The translations under genes and the position numbers were made by a program. The notes beneath the pieces are model-generated. The model saw only the letters and a list, made by a program, of their open reading frames with translations. It was not told the DNA's origin and made no database searches. 48,557 nucleotides of DNA. Origin: Nemertoderma westbladi (lineage: Eukaryota > Xenacoelomorpha > Nemertodermatida > Nemertodermatidae). This document shows, piece after piece, positions 1 through 10,418 of the stretch. The stretch covers positions 1 to 48,557 of the forward strand of contig JAUCBJ010003014.1 of assembly GCA_032718475.1 (NCBI GenBank), given 5' to 3'. Position 1 is the first letter of the stretch, and the number at the start of each line of letters is the position of its first letter.

Positions 1-510
1 CCCCTTACGTCGCCGTCGTCTAAAGTTCTCGGTAGCCATTCATCTAATGTTTGGCAGTGGTTTTAGATAAGATACGTTAAAATTACATAGTTAGAGTTTT
101 TAAGTATATTTTAAGGTAAAGCAGACAGAACACAGACTAAAAATTTACAAGTTTACTAAATTAAGTTTTACAAATTAAACAAGATAAGTTTTAACAAGTT
201 ATAGAAATAACTTTTACTAAGAAGTACTATTAGTTAAGTCAAGTGATAACTAAAAGTCAAACTGCACCTTTTATAGTAAATTTGGATGTGGAATGGAATT
301 CGAATGCATTCTAATCGTTCGATTCGTTTGATTCGTTCTATGACATTCCTAAAAGCCACATTGGTCCAATAAACTATTAAACACAAGATATAAACTTCTC
401 ATTGGTCCAGCTAATCAGAAATCAAAGGTGAACGCACAGTATTGGTTCAACTACTATAAAACTAGATAGGCGGTATATTTAAATTCGAAATAAACTACTA
501 CAGAAATACA
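1..510. other. AT-rich non-coding stretch
   Basis: No open frame with recognisable content is seen on either strand and base composition is AT-rich throughout. Nothing specific can be assigned before the tRNA-like segment that follows. Confidence 0.6.
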
Positions 511-590
511 AATTCGCTAAGTGAGATTCGAACTCTGTACCTATATACACGACCTATGGACTAACCTACTGGACCATCAGATGTATCTCT
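511..590 (-). repeat. tRNA-derived SINE head (tRNA-like)
   Basis: Read on the minus strand, the segment has a box A-like TGGTCCAGTAGG followed about 40 bases later by a box B-like AGTTCGAATCTC, the spacing of an internal RNA polymerase III promoter. The T-arm pairs only partly (GAG/CTC) and no good acceptor stem forms, so this is more likely a SINE head or tRNA relic than a working tRNA gene. The tail of the SINE cannot be delimited. Confidence 0.5.
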
Positions 591-964
591 TTAATATTAC
601 AAATGCATAGTATTTTAAAGAACTTATAGAAATAAAAAATAAATTTCGAAATTTTTAAATCTTTTACACAAACTAAACTACAAATTGCTACTTAAATGAA
701 ATAATTCCACAGGCAGAATCGGCCCCCCGCCAGTGCTGCTAGTGGTCTAAACACCCCAGGGGTATAGGGTTAAGTTTCGACTGATCAGACTTCGGACATT
801 CGACTTCAGAGTCTCATTACCAACTGAAAATGGAGCTGAGAGAGTGCGATGGGAGATGCTTCCAACATTAATTTTGTTTTGTTCTGTAATGGTGTCTAAA
901 TTAGGGTCAACCGAATCGGACATTTTGCCGAAGCAGAATGTAAAAAATACACAATTTGCTTTCA

Positions 965-1480
965 GTTTGGCTGTTAGCACATTCACCATTTTCAAGCACC
1001 GCCGAAAAATACAAGTTTCAGAACTCTTCAGCAATTTTACTAATTCCATTGTATTTAGAACCCTCACAAACTCGTATAACGCAAGTAACAAGGCGATACA
1101 ATCAATTGATATAATTGCTGGGTTTCAAAATTTGGTGCTAGCACCAAATTGTGTACCCACTTTAGAAAAATACAATTTTGAGATGGCTAATTATATAATT
1201 ATTTATTCCATTGAATTCAGAACCCCCATAAACCTCTAAAATGCGAGTAATAAGTTGTCACAATCAATTGAACTATTGAATGGATTAAAATTTGTTCTAG
1301 CTCCTAATTTTGCACACAGCACCAAAAAATACAAGAGTGATATGCCTGGTGCAAATCGTATATATTCAATCGAAACTAGAACTCCAAAACACCCCTCCCT
1401 AAAAAAAACAGGTTCAAACAATCAATTTCCAAAATTGACATATTTCCAAATTCAGTGATGGCACAAAATTTTGCACCCTC
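965..1480. repeat. degenerate ~160-bp tandem repeat, about 3 copies
   Basis: The phrases ATTCCATTGTATTTAGAACC (near 1045) and ATTCCATTGAATTCAGAACC (near 1204) are about 159 bases apart. The CAAAATTTGGTGCTAGC-like phrase near 1125 recurs near 1286, about 161 bases later. A third, poorer copy follows. The open frames that cross this region (844-1239 and 1255-1458) are short, differ between copies and look fortuitous. Confidence 0.55.
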
Positions 1481-2869
1481 TGAAAAAAGCCAGTTTGAAA
1501 TTTCTAGCTTATTTTATATGAATTTCATCTAAATGTGAACACCAAAAAACCGGCGTAACTCAATAATATAGATATTCCAAATCGAATTTCATGAAATGTA
1601 ATCAGTACTGCAGTACTACTGCTGCAGTGCTGTATATGAAGTCTTGCTCGAGACCTATCCTACTCTCGGTCAAGTCGAGGGGTGTTATGGACGGGATCCT
1701 GGTGAAGACTCGGAATCTGAAAGGATGTGATGGCTTAGTTGCTAAGGTAAGGTTTATCTCAAAAGAGATGAGCATTATTTGGTTTGGAAGGCGAGAATAC
1801 AACTTCGTTTTCGTGAGATGAGGGACAGTCCAGAGAACACTGGTACTAATGTTGTACTCGACTACAAACTGTGTGCTGTGCTATGCAATGGTGTTGTTTT
1901 CGCCTGATACTCGGCCCCGTTGGCGTAGAGACACAGAGAGACACGTTAATCTCACAATATTCCTTCAACATTCAAACTTTATAGGTGGAACATTGACAGT
2001 GTCAATGTTCATGATATTATCAGGTACTTGGTACAACTGCTTCCATATGGGTACCAGATTTATGTGGTACCCTACTTATGCGAAGCCCTCTAAGGCAGGC
2101 CATAGAGGCAGTATAAATTAACTGGTAACAATTATTTAGTAAAGTACATTCAGTCAATTGATTTAGTTGCTGAAGGTGTTATTTTGATTTTGATTGAGAA
2201 CAACTTTACCATTTGGTTTGGTAAACTCTTGAAAGGTGCCTGAGCAATCATAACTTGAATAAAATATTTTACCATATTATCCATATTTATTTTGCATATT
2301 TTACCCAAAATAATGCATCACAACCATTTTATTTTTAACTCGAATGGTAACTTTGTTCTCTGGGAAAAGAGCTTCCGAAAGAGCCTAAATCGAACTTCAT
2401 ACATACGTCCACTAGAACTGGAGATTATACATTTTGAAGATCTCTGATCAGATAGGATATGTTTAAAAAATTCGACTTTTTGGTCAGTGCGCTACCCCCA
2501 CCCCCCTTAATTAGGGCGGTAGTATAAACCAAATATACACATAATATACAATCCTCCATAGCCTCTACAAATTCACTGTACAAACTCGTAAATTTATAAA
2601 AGTGAAGTATTTTGTATTGCTGTATTGATTTATCAATTATTTTTAATTAAATTTTTAATTTATCACTCTTTGTCTAGGGGTTTGAGTTACCAAGTTACTA
2701 AAATATAGTTCAGTATTCGAATTATGATAATTATATTTGTGATCCACATGTAAACAAACAAAATATGAAATAATTCAAATAATTTAAAATTCTAAAAATT
2801 AAAACTTAAAAAAAAAATTAGATTTGAAATTGTTCAATGACACACACTATTTCAGTTATTTTTCTGCTG
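1481..2869. other. non-coding stretch; 23-bp palindrome at 1988-2010
   Basis: No recognisable gene is present; short frames at 1591-1821 and 1849-2121 have no recognisable motifs. A near-perfect inverted repeat sits at 1988-2010: arms GAACATTGACA and TGTCAATGTTC around one base. The 3' part (2250-2860) is very AT-rich. Confidence 0.5.
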
Positions 2870-3300
2870 GCTCATTCCAAAGTAAAGTACGGGACATTCG
2901 TACACAATTTTGAACTTTGATTGCCTGTACAATGTTATCTACCCATAGTACAAATATGCACAAAATTGTGCTTGGATTGAACTTTCGAATATCAGCTTTA
3001 AATTTCGCTAAGATTTTGGAGGTACTCGGTCACTTTTAAGAAAACACTAGCTTGTCTAATCAAGGTAAAGTACGGATTCGTACGAAATAGTTTTTTTATT
3101 TTATGATTTCAATTCTAAAGTTTAGCGAATTGTGCGCAGGTACGGTGTTGAATTGATGTTTAGGATAAAGCTGTATTAATAAGCTTATGTAAAAATATAA
3201 ATATCAGACGAATTGCTACATTGCAAATTTTTTACAGTGTTGTTTGTGTGGTAAAGTATTGGACATTGGTAGGTAAAGTACGGGACCTGTACGAATTTTA
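2870..3300 (+). repeat. scattered short motif GGTAAAGTACGGGAC...TTCGTAC
   Basis: A motif close to TAAAGTACGGGACATTCGTAC appears near 2881, 3063, 3250 and 3273 with variable spacing (about 180, 190 and 25 bases) and small changes. It looks like a degraded repeat unit. No coding potential is seen. Confidence 0.4.
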
Positions 3301-3402
3301 TGATCGTAATGTTCTCTTACACTTAATCTAACAGTAATATCCGGACAATTAGTGATAATGAAGTGCAACTAAGTATTTCCAACCAAGATGTTGATGCAAA
3401 AT

Positions 3403-3688
3403 GTGGGGCGAGCCACAAAGTGAGTGAAGTCTTGGCATATGGGTACCATTGCCGAGTTGTCTAAATCGCTAATAACTTTTATCATAAATATCTAAATATC
3501 ATTTATTGATGAACATTGATGAAATTAACCAAACTTGGTACACAATATGTTGTCTGTCAAAGGTTTAGAAATTCTACGCACAGACGGAATTCTATAGTTC
3601 TTTCGTCAGCCGCTAGAAGCGAATTATAAAAACCTGGAGACTTAGTTGTAAAACCCGAGTCTCGTGCTGCGCAAAGTTCCCACGAATG
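3403..3688 (+). mobile_element. short non-autonomous element (same ends as the 4491-7490 element)
   Basis: It begins GTGGGGCGAGCCACAAAGTG and ends with TCGTGCTGCGCAAAG followed by TTCCCACGAATG. Read on the minus strand, the ends of the dimer at 4491-7490 match these two ends: GTGGGGCGAGCCACGAAGTG at one side, TCGTGCTGCGCGAAG plus GCCCCACGAACG at the other. The body shares the stretch around CCAAACTTGGTACACA and TTTAGAAATT with 7240-7330 (minus). Length is 286 bp, with no protein. It is best read as a small independent insertion of the same family and helps to define the termini. Confidence 0.6.
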
Positions 3689-3797
3689 AGAAAAATATTG
3701 CGGTACTTACAATTTTAATGTTCTATTTTTTAATGTTCCTAGACTTACAACCAAAAATGCAATCCAAATTGACAATGAAATAAAATGTAACTAGGCC

Positions 3798-4494
3798 TAT
3801 TTATAACCCCAATATTTGTCCATGTCAGGGACCTTGTAGACACCTCTAGAAAGACCTACTGGGGTTCTAATTTTACATACAACATCACATCTAGGGTTTA
3901 AGTGAATATCTTCGGTTTTGGGCCATTTCCATGAATCGCCAACACTCTTTGTCATGGCATTAATCATAATTCCAGCTGAACAAATTGTAGCAACTTGTCC
4001 TGGATAAATCGAACCTTCCTATTTAAACGCAACGAAATCTCCAAAATCAATAAATTCAGGTTCAACTCTATCTTCGGCTCCCAAAATTTCTCCACGGTTA
4101 GATCCACTGAGAGCAAGGTGCAGTTCGTTACTTGTTGATGTTACTTTAAGTTTAACTGAGTTATCAGCTCCTTAAAGCATACATCATGGCATCTCATTAT
4201 ATCAGGTACAGGTTGCGCTAACTCCCAGTCAAGAATGGTCTTTATATCGAATGCATCAATGGGGAAGACCTTCACTGCAGGCATAGCAGATTTCACACAG
4301 TTATAAAAATCAGTTGAATTTTGAACAACTGTACCATTCGTACACATAGCTAGGGAATGAACAAGAGATTTAGCTCGGCCACCAACACCATCTACAACAC
4401 CTTTCCCGTGGGATGTAGCAGTGTATCTCCAGATGAGCTCGCCTTGGGGAGAAAACTTGTTACCAAGAATATTTATGAGTTGAACCATGTACAC
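3798..4494 (-). pseudogene. DDE-like transposase, C-terminal part (broken)
   Basis: The frame from 4494 down to 4141 contains the block ATSHGKGVVDGVGG, a signature of a metazoan repeat-encoded transposase-like family. The same gene continues in another frame to 3798 with a GD-V-x(5-8)-PGQVA and WPKTED tail, after a frameshift near 4140 and an in-frame stop near 4022. The upstream parts lie at 7491-7771 and 8960-9133, separated by two insertions. The Asp in DGVGG is a plausible third acidic residue of an RNase H-like triad (inference). No function remains because of the breaks. I do not recognise the superfamily name. Confidence 0.65.
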
Positions 4495-5978
4495 GTTCGT
4501 GGGGCCTTCGCGCAGCACGAGGCCCAGTTATTAGATACAAATTAAAATTGAGCGACTGTATCACAAAATCAGGTTTTGAGAAATTTACCCACACCACCTA
4601 TCAATCAAAGAAAGGGGGACAGTACGTGTTCACCCCTTTTAATCTCCCCCCCCCCCCCCCCCCACCCTTCCCAACCACCAATACATAACCGCGACATCTA
4701 CCACCCACGGAAGGGTAGCACGAACTTATTTCCAATCGCACGTTAAATATGCAAAGCCAGGTGGTTTATAGGAATGTAATAAACGCAGTGCTCGTTTTCA
4801 TTATAAGCCTCTTTGCGTTCGTCCTGTTTTGTATTTAAATAGATTTCTTAAACGCAGGCTAGGACGATCTTTATAATAATAATAACTAGGGATGCGATCA
4901 ATATGTGAAGCCAGGTGGTTTATATAATAATTTAGTCAACGCAGTACTCGTCTTCATTATATGCCTCGTTGCGCTCGTCGCTTGTCCTGTTTGGTCATAA
5001 AATATTTTTCCTAAACGCAGACCGACGATCTTTATACAGTTATAACTATGCGAAGTTTCGAAACTGTGCGAGTAACTGTTGATACATCTATGTGGAGATG
5101 TGTGATATGTGGAGATGTATGATACAACGCCAACGCATCTTATGCCGATGTAGTAATATGGGTATTGAAATAATATTAAATCAATGTACACTCTTAAAGC
5201 TGCAGCGAAAAAATTTAGCTAATTTCCTAGGTTACATATAAAATAATAATATTATTTTTAAGAACATTAATTTTACTACTTTGCAAAAATTCAATTAAAA
5301 AATAACCAGACATATACATTGTGGAATAAACTATTTCAGATAAGCCTACACAACAGCCATGCCATGGATGGTATTTATGTTATTATATCTGTCATTTACC
5401 TGAGATAGCAATACAACACTTATAGTAGAGTCAATAGGAATTGGAATACAGGAAGGATGTTGGGATGTTGGATTTAAAGAATGCTGTCTGGGCTGGAATA
5501 GCAATACTGGTTGCCTATTACAATTCCTCTCTGGTTAGTCTACAGCCACAACTCCCACCCAGCTAGCTCCACACCAGCAGAGACTTGACCAATAATCATT
5601 CCCAGCAACTGGCTGCCTTACACACACATCCTTCCATCTATGTACCAGCATGTTGGCCAATAAATGAGCAGTATTTAATGAGAATCAATTTTTTATGCCG
5701 TTTTAATTACTTTAGATCAATTAAAGACACAATTATTAAAGCAAATCACTTGAACTAATTAAAAACTATAATAGAATGGCGTATGTAGATTACATCTGTA
5801 TAATTTTTAAGTATAATTATTGAAGTCTTATACTGTAAAACAATTAATTTCCTTTAAAAGGCAGGTTGAAAATGGTGTTTTCACCGTAATCAACTTAATT
5901 AACTAATTAACTGCTATTATCTTAGCTTCTCGAAGGCCACACGGAAATTCTACTTGGAAAATTGAACACGACAGAACG
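4491..5978. mobile_element. non-autonomous element, unit 1 of a head-to-tail dimer
   Basis: It starts ACACGTTCGTGGGGCC at 4491; the identical start recurs at 5979. Near this end a hairpin can form (GGGCCT...AGGCCC on the minus strand). It then holds a C-tract at about 4648-4662, two ~150-bp subrepeats (4738-4890 and 4891-5045, both with AAGCCAGGTGGTTTAT and CTCGT...CTAAACGCAG), and an AT-rich 3' body (5690-5978) that is nearly repeated at 6960-7378. No protein is encoded. Compared with unit 2 it lacks about 90 bases near its right end. The insertion sits inside the transposase gene. Confidence 0.65.
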
Positions 5979-7490
5979 ACACGTTCGTGGGGCCTTCGCG
6001 CAGCACGAGGCCCAGTTATGAGATACGAATTAAAATTGAGCGACTGTATCACAAAATCAGGTTTTGAGAAATTTACCCACACCACCAATCAATCAAAGAG
6101 AGAAGGACAGTACGTGTTTACCCCTTTTAATCTCCCCAACCCCCCCCCCCCCCCCCCCCCCCCCCTTCCCAACCACCAATACATAACCGCGACATCTACC
6201 ACCCACGGAAGGGTAGAACGAACTTATTTCCAATCGCACGTTCAATATACAAAGCCAGGTGGTGTATAGGAATATAATCAACGCCGTACTCGTCTTAATT
6301 ATTATAAGCATCATTGCGCTCGTCCTGTTTTGTATTGAAATATATTTCCTAAACGCAGACTGACAATCTTTATAACTATCGATACGTGCAATATGCGAAA
6401 CCAGGAATGGTTTATAGGAATATAATCAACGCCGTACTCGTCTTAATTATTATAAGCGTCGTTGCGCTCATCCTAATATATTTCCTAAACGCAGACTTAC
6501 AATCTTTATAACTATCGATGCATTCAATATGCGAAGCCAGGTATGGTTTATAGGAATATAATCAACGCAGAACGCAGTACTAAATGCAGTCGATGCAGTA
6601 ATGATATTCAAATAATTAATTTAATACCAGTACCCTCTGTTAATGCCTCAGTGTAAAAACTTAGACAATTCAACTACAAAGAAATCCCATCAAAAAATAA
6701 TAAGCCTAATATTTATGAGGAAAAAAAACAAGTATAAGCCTTCTATGATAAAATGTTATTGACTGACATTTATTAAATGAGATCTGTCTAACACGCAATA
6801 ACACGATAATAGACTGAATTGTAGGGAATTCAGATTTCCATCTCGTTAGCTAGCTATGGCCAATCTGTCTACCTGTCTGTACACATGTGGTTACTTACTA
6901 GCAACTGGCTGTTCTACACACACATCCTTCCCATTCTATATACCAGCACCGAGCCAACTTGGATGTTAACCAATAAATGAGCAGTATTTAATGAGAATAA
7001 ATTTTTTATGCCGCTTTAGATCAATTAAAGACACAATTATTAAAGCATATCACTTGAACTAATTAAAAACTATAATAGAATGGGGTATGTGGATTACATC
7101 TGTATAATTTTTAAGTATAATTATTGAAGTCTTATACTGTAAAATAATTAATTTCCTTTAACAGGCAGGTTGAAAGTGCTGTTTTTACCGTAATCAATTT
7201 AATTAAGTAATTAACTGCTATTATCTTAGCTTCTCGAAGGCCACACGAAAATTCAACTTGGAAAATTTCTAAACATTTGCCAAACAACATGTGTACCAAG
7301 TTTGGATAGATTTCATCGAAGATTGGCCGAGTTATCAACGTTTAAAATTGAACACTGCAAAAAAAGCGACAGAACGACAGGTTGATTAATGGTACCACTA
7401 CGCTAAGGCTCACTCACTTCGTGGCTCGCCCCACAGGTTGATTAATGGTACCACTACGCTAAGGCTCACTCACTTCGTGGCTCGCCCCAC
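5979..7490. mobile_element. non-autonomous element, unit 2 of the dimer
   Basis: This is the second copy of the unit, 1488 bp after the first. It has a long C-tract (about 6143-6167), 2.4 copies of the ~150-bp subrepeat (6236-6590), the shared AT-rich body, and two exact tandem 56-bp copies (7379-7434 and 7435-7490) that end in CTCGCCCCAC. The outer edge abuts transposase sequence on both sides, and the flanks read on as one frame if the insert is removed. Head-to-tail copies, no obvious long target duplication and a terminal hairpin are features seen in rolling-circle (Helitron/Helentron-type) insertions; that class is an inference, since canonical TC...CTRR ends are not seen. Confidence 0.6.
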
Positions 7491-7771
7491 ATATTTTTGA
7501 ATTCACTGGTTGGGCCGTCGCTCCAAAGAATCAAACTACTCGGTGGATTATATTTATAGATATCTGACAAATTAAGATCCAGATAATGAGCTACCTCATT
7601 TTTATACTTGTCCTTCGAATCAGAACATACAAGATAAGTGTTCTGACATTTTCCACTATTGAAGTGTGCTCCAGTAATAAATAGTGAAACACATTGGCGT
7701 GACCATAGAGCTGATTGGTGTTCATCCTGGTATTCGCAATTGTATGACATAGCGAAGTCAAACTAAAGAAT
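7491..7771 (-). pseudogene. DDE-like transposase, central part (broken)
   Basis: It encodes the block with YNCEYQDEHQSALWS, a beta-strand/variable stretch, then LILWSDGPTSEFKN. In the family the first block follows an aspartate (here DFA) and the second contains a second aspartate (WSDGP), so these are candidate first and second catalytic acids of an RNase H-like fold. The gene stops where the 4491-7490 dimer begins. At the other edge a TAG occurs exactly inside the 8-bp target duplication of the neighbouring insertion, and the other copy of that duplication reads CAG, so the stop is probably a later C-to-T change. Confidence 0.65.
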
Positions 7772-8959
7772 GGGTGTAAACGTTACTCCGACAGCTGACA
7801 GCCGACAACTGACACCACAGAACCGACAGAAAATAACTGAGGGCAGACAACTCACAGTAGACAACCGACATGAGAAAACCGACAGAAAACAACTGAGGGC
7901 AGACAAATCACAGTAGACAACCGACATGAGAAAACCGACAGAAAACAACTGAAGGCAGACAACTCACAGTAGACAACCGACATGAGAAAACAACTGAGGG
8001 CAGACAACTCACAGTTGACAACCGACATGAGAAAACCGACAGAAAACAACTGAGGGCAGACAACTCACAGTAGACAACCGACATGAGAAAACCGACACGA
8101 CAGAAAATTACTGAGGGCAGACAACTCACAGTAGACAACCGACATGAGAAAACGGACAGAAAACTACTGAGGGCAGACAACTCACAGTAGAAAACCGACA
8201 TGAGAAAACCGACAGAAAACAACTGAGGGCAGACAACTCACAGTAGACAACGGACATGAGAAAACCGACAGAAAACAACTGAGGGCAAATAACTCACAGT
8301 AGACAACCGACATGAGAAAACCCACAGAAAACCACTGAGGGCAGACAACTCACAGTAGACAACCGACATGAGAAAACCGACAGAAAACAACTGAGGGCAG
8401 ACAACTCACAGTAGACAACGGACATGAGAAAACCGACAGAAAACAACTGAGGGCAAATAACTCACAGTAGACAACCGACATGAGAAAACCCACAGAAAAC
8501 AACTGAGGGCAGACAACTCACAGTAGACAACCGACATGAGAAAACCGACACGACAGAAAATTACTGAGGGCAGACAACTCACAGTAGACAACCGACATGA
8601 GAAAACCGACAGAAAACTACTGAGGGCAGACAACTCACAGTAGACAACCGACATGAGAAAACCGACAGAAAACAACTGAGGGCAGACAACTCACAGTAGA
8701 CAACGGACATGAGAAAACCGACAGAAAACAACTGCGGGCAGACAACTCACAGTAGACAACCGACATGAGAAAACCGTCAGAAAACAACTGCGGGCAGACA
8801 ACTGACAGAAGACAACCGACATAAGAAATCCGACCTATCACACAATGGCAGCCGACAATAGACCACATATTGAGTAAGAGATCTATGTATCTGCTGATGG
8901 TTCTCGGTTGTCTGATGTCAGTTGTGGGCTGTCAGCTGTCGTTGTAACGTTTACGCCCC
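7772..8959. mobile_element. TIR element filled by a 56-bp minisatellite; 8-bp TSD
   Basis: The left end (GGGTGTAAACGTTAC, then GACAGCTGACAGCC) is the reverse complement of the right end (GGGGCGTAAACGTTAC, then GACAGCTGACAGCC, read on minus). Inverted repeats extend about 55 bp. The flanks are TAAAGAAT (7764-7771) and TGAAGAAT (8960-8967), a near-exact 8-bp duplication. The transposase frame reads across the empty site, which supports the boundaries independently. An 8-bp duplication fits hAT- or P-like transposition, but the ends lack a clear hAT CA start. No transposase is encoded. Confidence 0.75.
7800..8830. repeat. 56-bp minisatellite, about 18 copies
   Basis: The unit is built from CTGAGGGCAGACAACTCACA, GTAGACAACCGACATGAG and AAAACCGACAGAAAACAA. 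Copies vary by small changes (GGGCAAATAA, CACGACAGAAAATTA) and one or more shortened units. Its core CCGACA/TGACAG also occurs in the inverted repeats at both ends, so the array may have grown from the terminal sequence. The open frames across it (Phe/Leu/Ser/Cys-rich, minus strand) are by-products of the repeat. Confidence 0.85.
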
Positions 8960-9133
8960 TGAAGAATAGATTTATTATCCCTATTTAGCTTGAATTCAGG
9001 TGACTGTATCCTTATAACTCTAACATGCTCTTGAAACTCCGCTATGTTCTCAACAAGTTGATCCCGAGCTTTTCCTATACAACCATTCACTTCGACACTG
9101 ACAAGGCGACCTTCATTGTCCTTTGCTGCAAGC
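8960..9133 (-). pseudogene. DDE-like transposase, upstream part (broken)
   Basis: The minus-strand frame reads through the block EGRLVSVEVNGCIGKARDQL and ends KLNRDNKSIL at the 8-bp target duplication. It is in frame with the central part (7491-7771) across the empty site of the minisatellite element. A TAG precedes the readable segment near 9134, and the N-terminal part of the gene is not recognised beyond this. Confidence 0.55.
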
Positions 9134-9279
9134 TACGTGCCACGCTATATATTTCTTATAGTGTATATATCCTGTTTCATCATTTTTGCTACACAACCAC
9201 AACCCTCAGAACTAAATGTATACTCACCCTGAGGAAAATGGCATACATTTGGTATAGCATTCATGCCGAAACGAAATCT

Positions 9280-9352
9280 ACCTTGGCCCCCAAGCCGGAT
9301 CGAACCCGCGACCACCAGAGGGATGTGAATTCAAAGCAACGGATTAACTATT
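9280..9352 (-). repeat. tRNA-like SINE head
   Basis: On the minus strand, TAGTTAATCCG (box A-like) is followed about 44 bases later by GGTTCGATCC, a very good box B. The T-arm region GCGGGTTCGATCCGGC is tRNA-like. The 5' end of the tRNA-like part coincides with the outer edge of the long inverted repeat that starts at 9352, so the larger element may have inserted at its start. A functional tRNA is unlikely because acceptor pairing is poor. Confidence 0.45.
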
Positions 9353-9922
9353 TAGTACGGGCTCTGGCGGCGTTAAGCGCAATACCTTCGGTAAATTAAC
9401 GAGACTATTATTTTTGGATGGAGGACCATGTTAGACGTCAGAACACAGTTGGTGATCGGTATAGCTAATTTGCATTCTAGAACTACAGGCCAAAAACAAG
9501 CTAGCTAGCCGACCCCTACCTAACTCTATGTTGGGCCCTCTGGTTGAATATAAATGCAATCAATTTTTTCAAATGAACATTTTTCTTATAGAGGGAAGAC
9601 CGGCGATTAATTTAAATACAAATATATCGCCACTTTTATTTTTTAAATGCGATAAATTTACATGAGAACAAAATACATTCACTTTTTTTAAGAATCCAAC
9701 ATTTACATTAACTGCCATAAAATGTAGCTACTTTGGTTTAACACGTTCAAACATGTATCAAAATTTGCGCTAATTATTTCTGCATTCACCCATGCCATTC
9801 ATTTTGGATGAGTACTAAATCCTCATAGTCAATTAGCCCGATTATTATCGGGGAAACGATAATCAGAGAATTTTCAGAGAAAGTATACTCTCTGACATTT
9901 GGAAATATTTACTACAGTTACT
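9352..9922 (+). repeat. left arm of a ~575-bp inverted repeat
   Basis: It begins TTAGTACGGGCTCTGGCGGC and is matched in reverse complement by 15901-16477 with roughly 97% identity by eye (small changes such as GGTTGAATAT against GGCTGAATAT, and an added ATAC/ATAT stretch). Similarity stops inward of CTACAGTTACT. It carries one TTCTAGAA palindrome at 9475-9482. Confidence 0.8.
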
Positions 9923-10086
9923 AGGCAACTATATGATGTACTGTAGGCCTATGTTGTGTACCAGTGTAGGCGATTCCTTACATTATATTAATTGTTTTTT
10001 AATGTATTATACAAAATTCATGCGCTTATACATAAACTGAGTCACAGATCGTTGAAAATTCTTATAAAAATAATACAAAGATGGAA
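9846..10086 (+). repeat. ~241-bp direct repeat, copy 1 (left of LINE-A)
   Basis: It runs from TATCGGGGAAACGATAATC to ATACAAAGATGGAA and is matched by 12228-12470 with few changes (a two-base length difference near ATGTACTG, some substitutions). The two copies exactly bracket the LINE-A insertion, so they look like a very long target-site duplication. Confidence 0.8.
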
Positions 10087-10126
10087 ATTTAAATTAAATG
10101 ATTAAAAGATGGGGATTTAAATCAAA

Positions 10127-10418
10127 TATGACTGGGAAAAACTCAGAACTGACAATGCTGTAAAGGATGCTTATACAGTAGAAGTTCAAAACCGCTTTGA
10201 AGCACTTCAGTCAATGGATGAAGACCAATCCACCAATTCAATATACCAGAATATAATAACAGCCCACAAGGAATCAGCTAAGAGGCATATCCCCCAGAAA
10301 CCCAAACGAAAACAATATGTGCCATGGCAAAACTCTGAGGTTACTTGTAAGAGAGAAGATCTTAAGATAGCCTACAAAGTTAAAACCGAACAACCAACAA
10401 CCGAAAACATTAACAAGG
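10127..10418 (+). pseudogene. LINE-A linker region upstream of RT (frameshifted)
   Basis: The frame from 10127 starts YDWEKLRTDN and reads on through the start at 10214 to the KVDES end. It matches the conserved linker that follows the EEP endonuclease in this type of LINE. It passes into the RT frame by a frameshift near 10415, since the RT frame opens at 10419 with KAKDDLKLAY directly continuing the same region. The endonuclease domain itself is absent. Confidence 0.65.

Noticed and set aside
844-1458. Short frames as a host gene
   Set aside because: They cross the degenerate ~160-bp repeat in different frames and share no protein pattern between copies.
7764-7774. hAT assignment of the minisatellite element
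   Set aside because: An 8-bp duplication fits, but the ends read GGGYGTAAACG rather than a clean CAG start, and no transposase is present; left open.
7800-8830. CRISPR-like array
   Set aside because: Units are 56 bp without unique spacers, the genome is eukaryotic, and the array lies in a TIR element.
7763-8868. Several open frames rich in Phe, Ser, Leu and Cys on the minus strand
   Set aside because: They are the 56-bp minisatellite translated; 56 is not a multiple of three, so every frame is visited and no conserved protein is implied.
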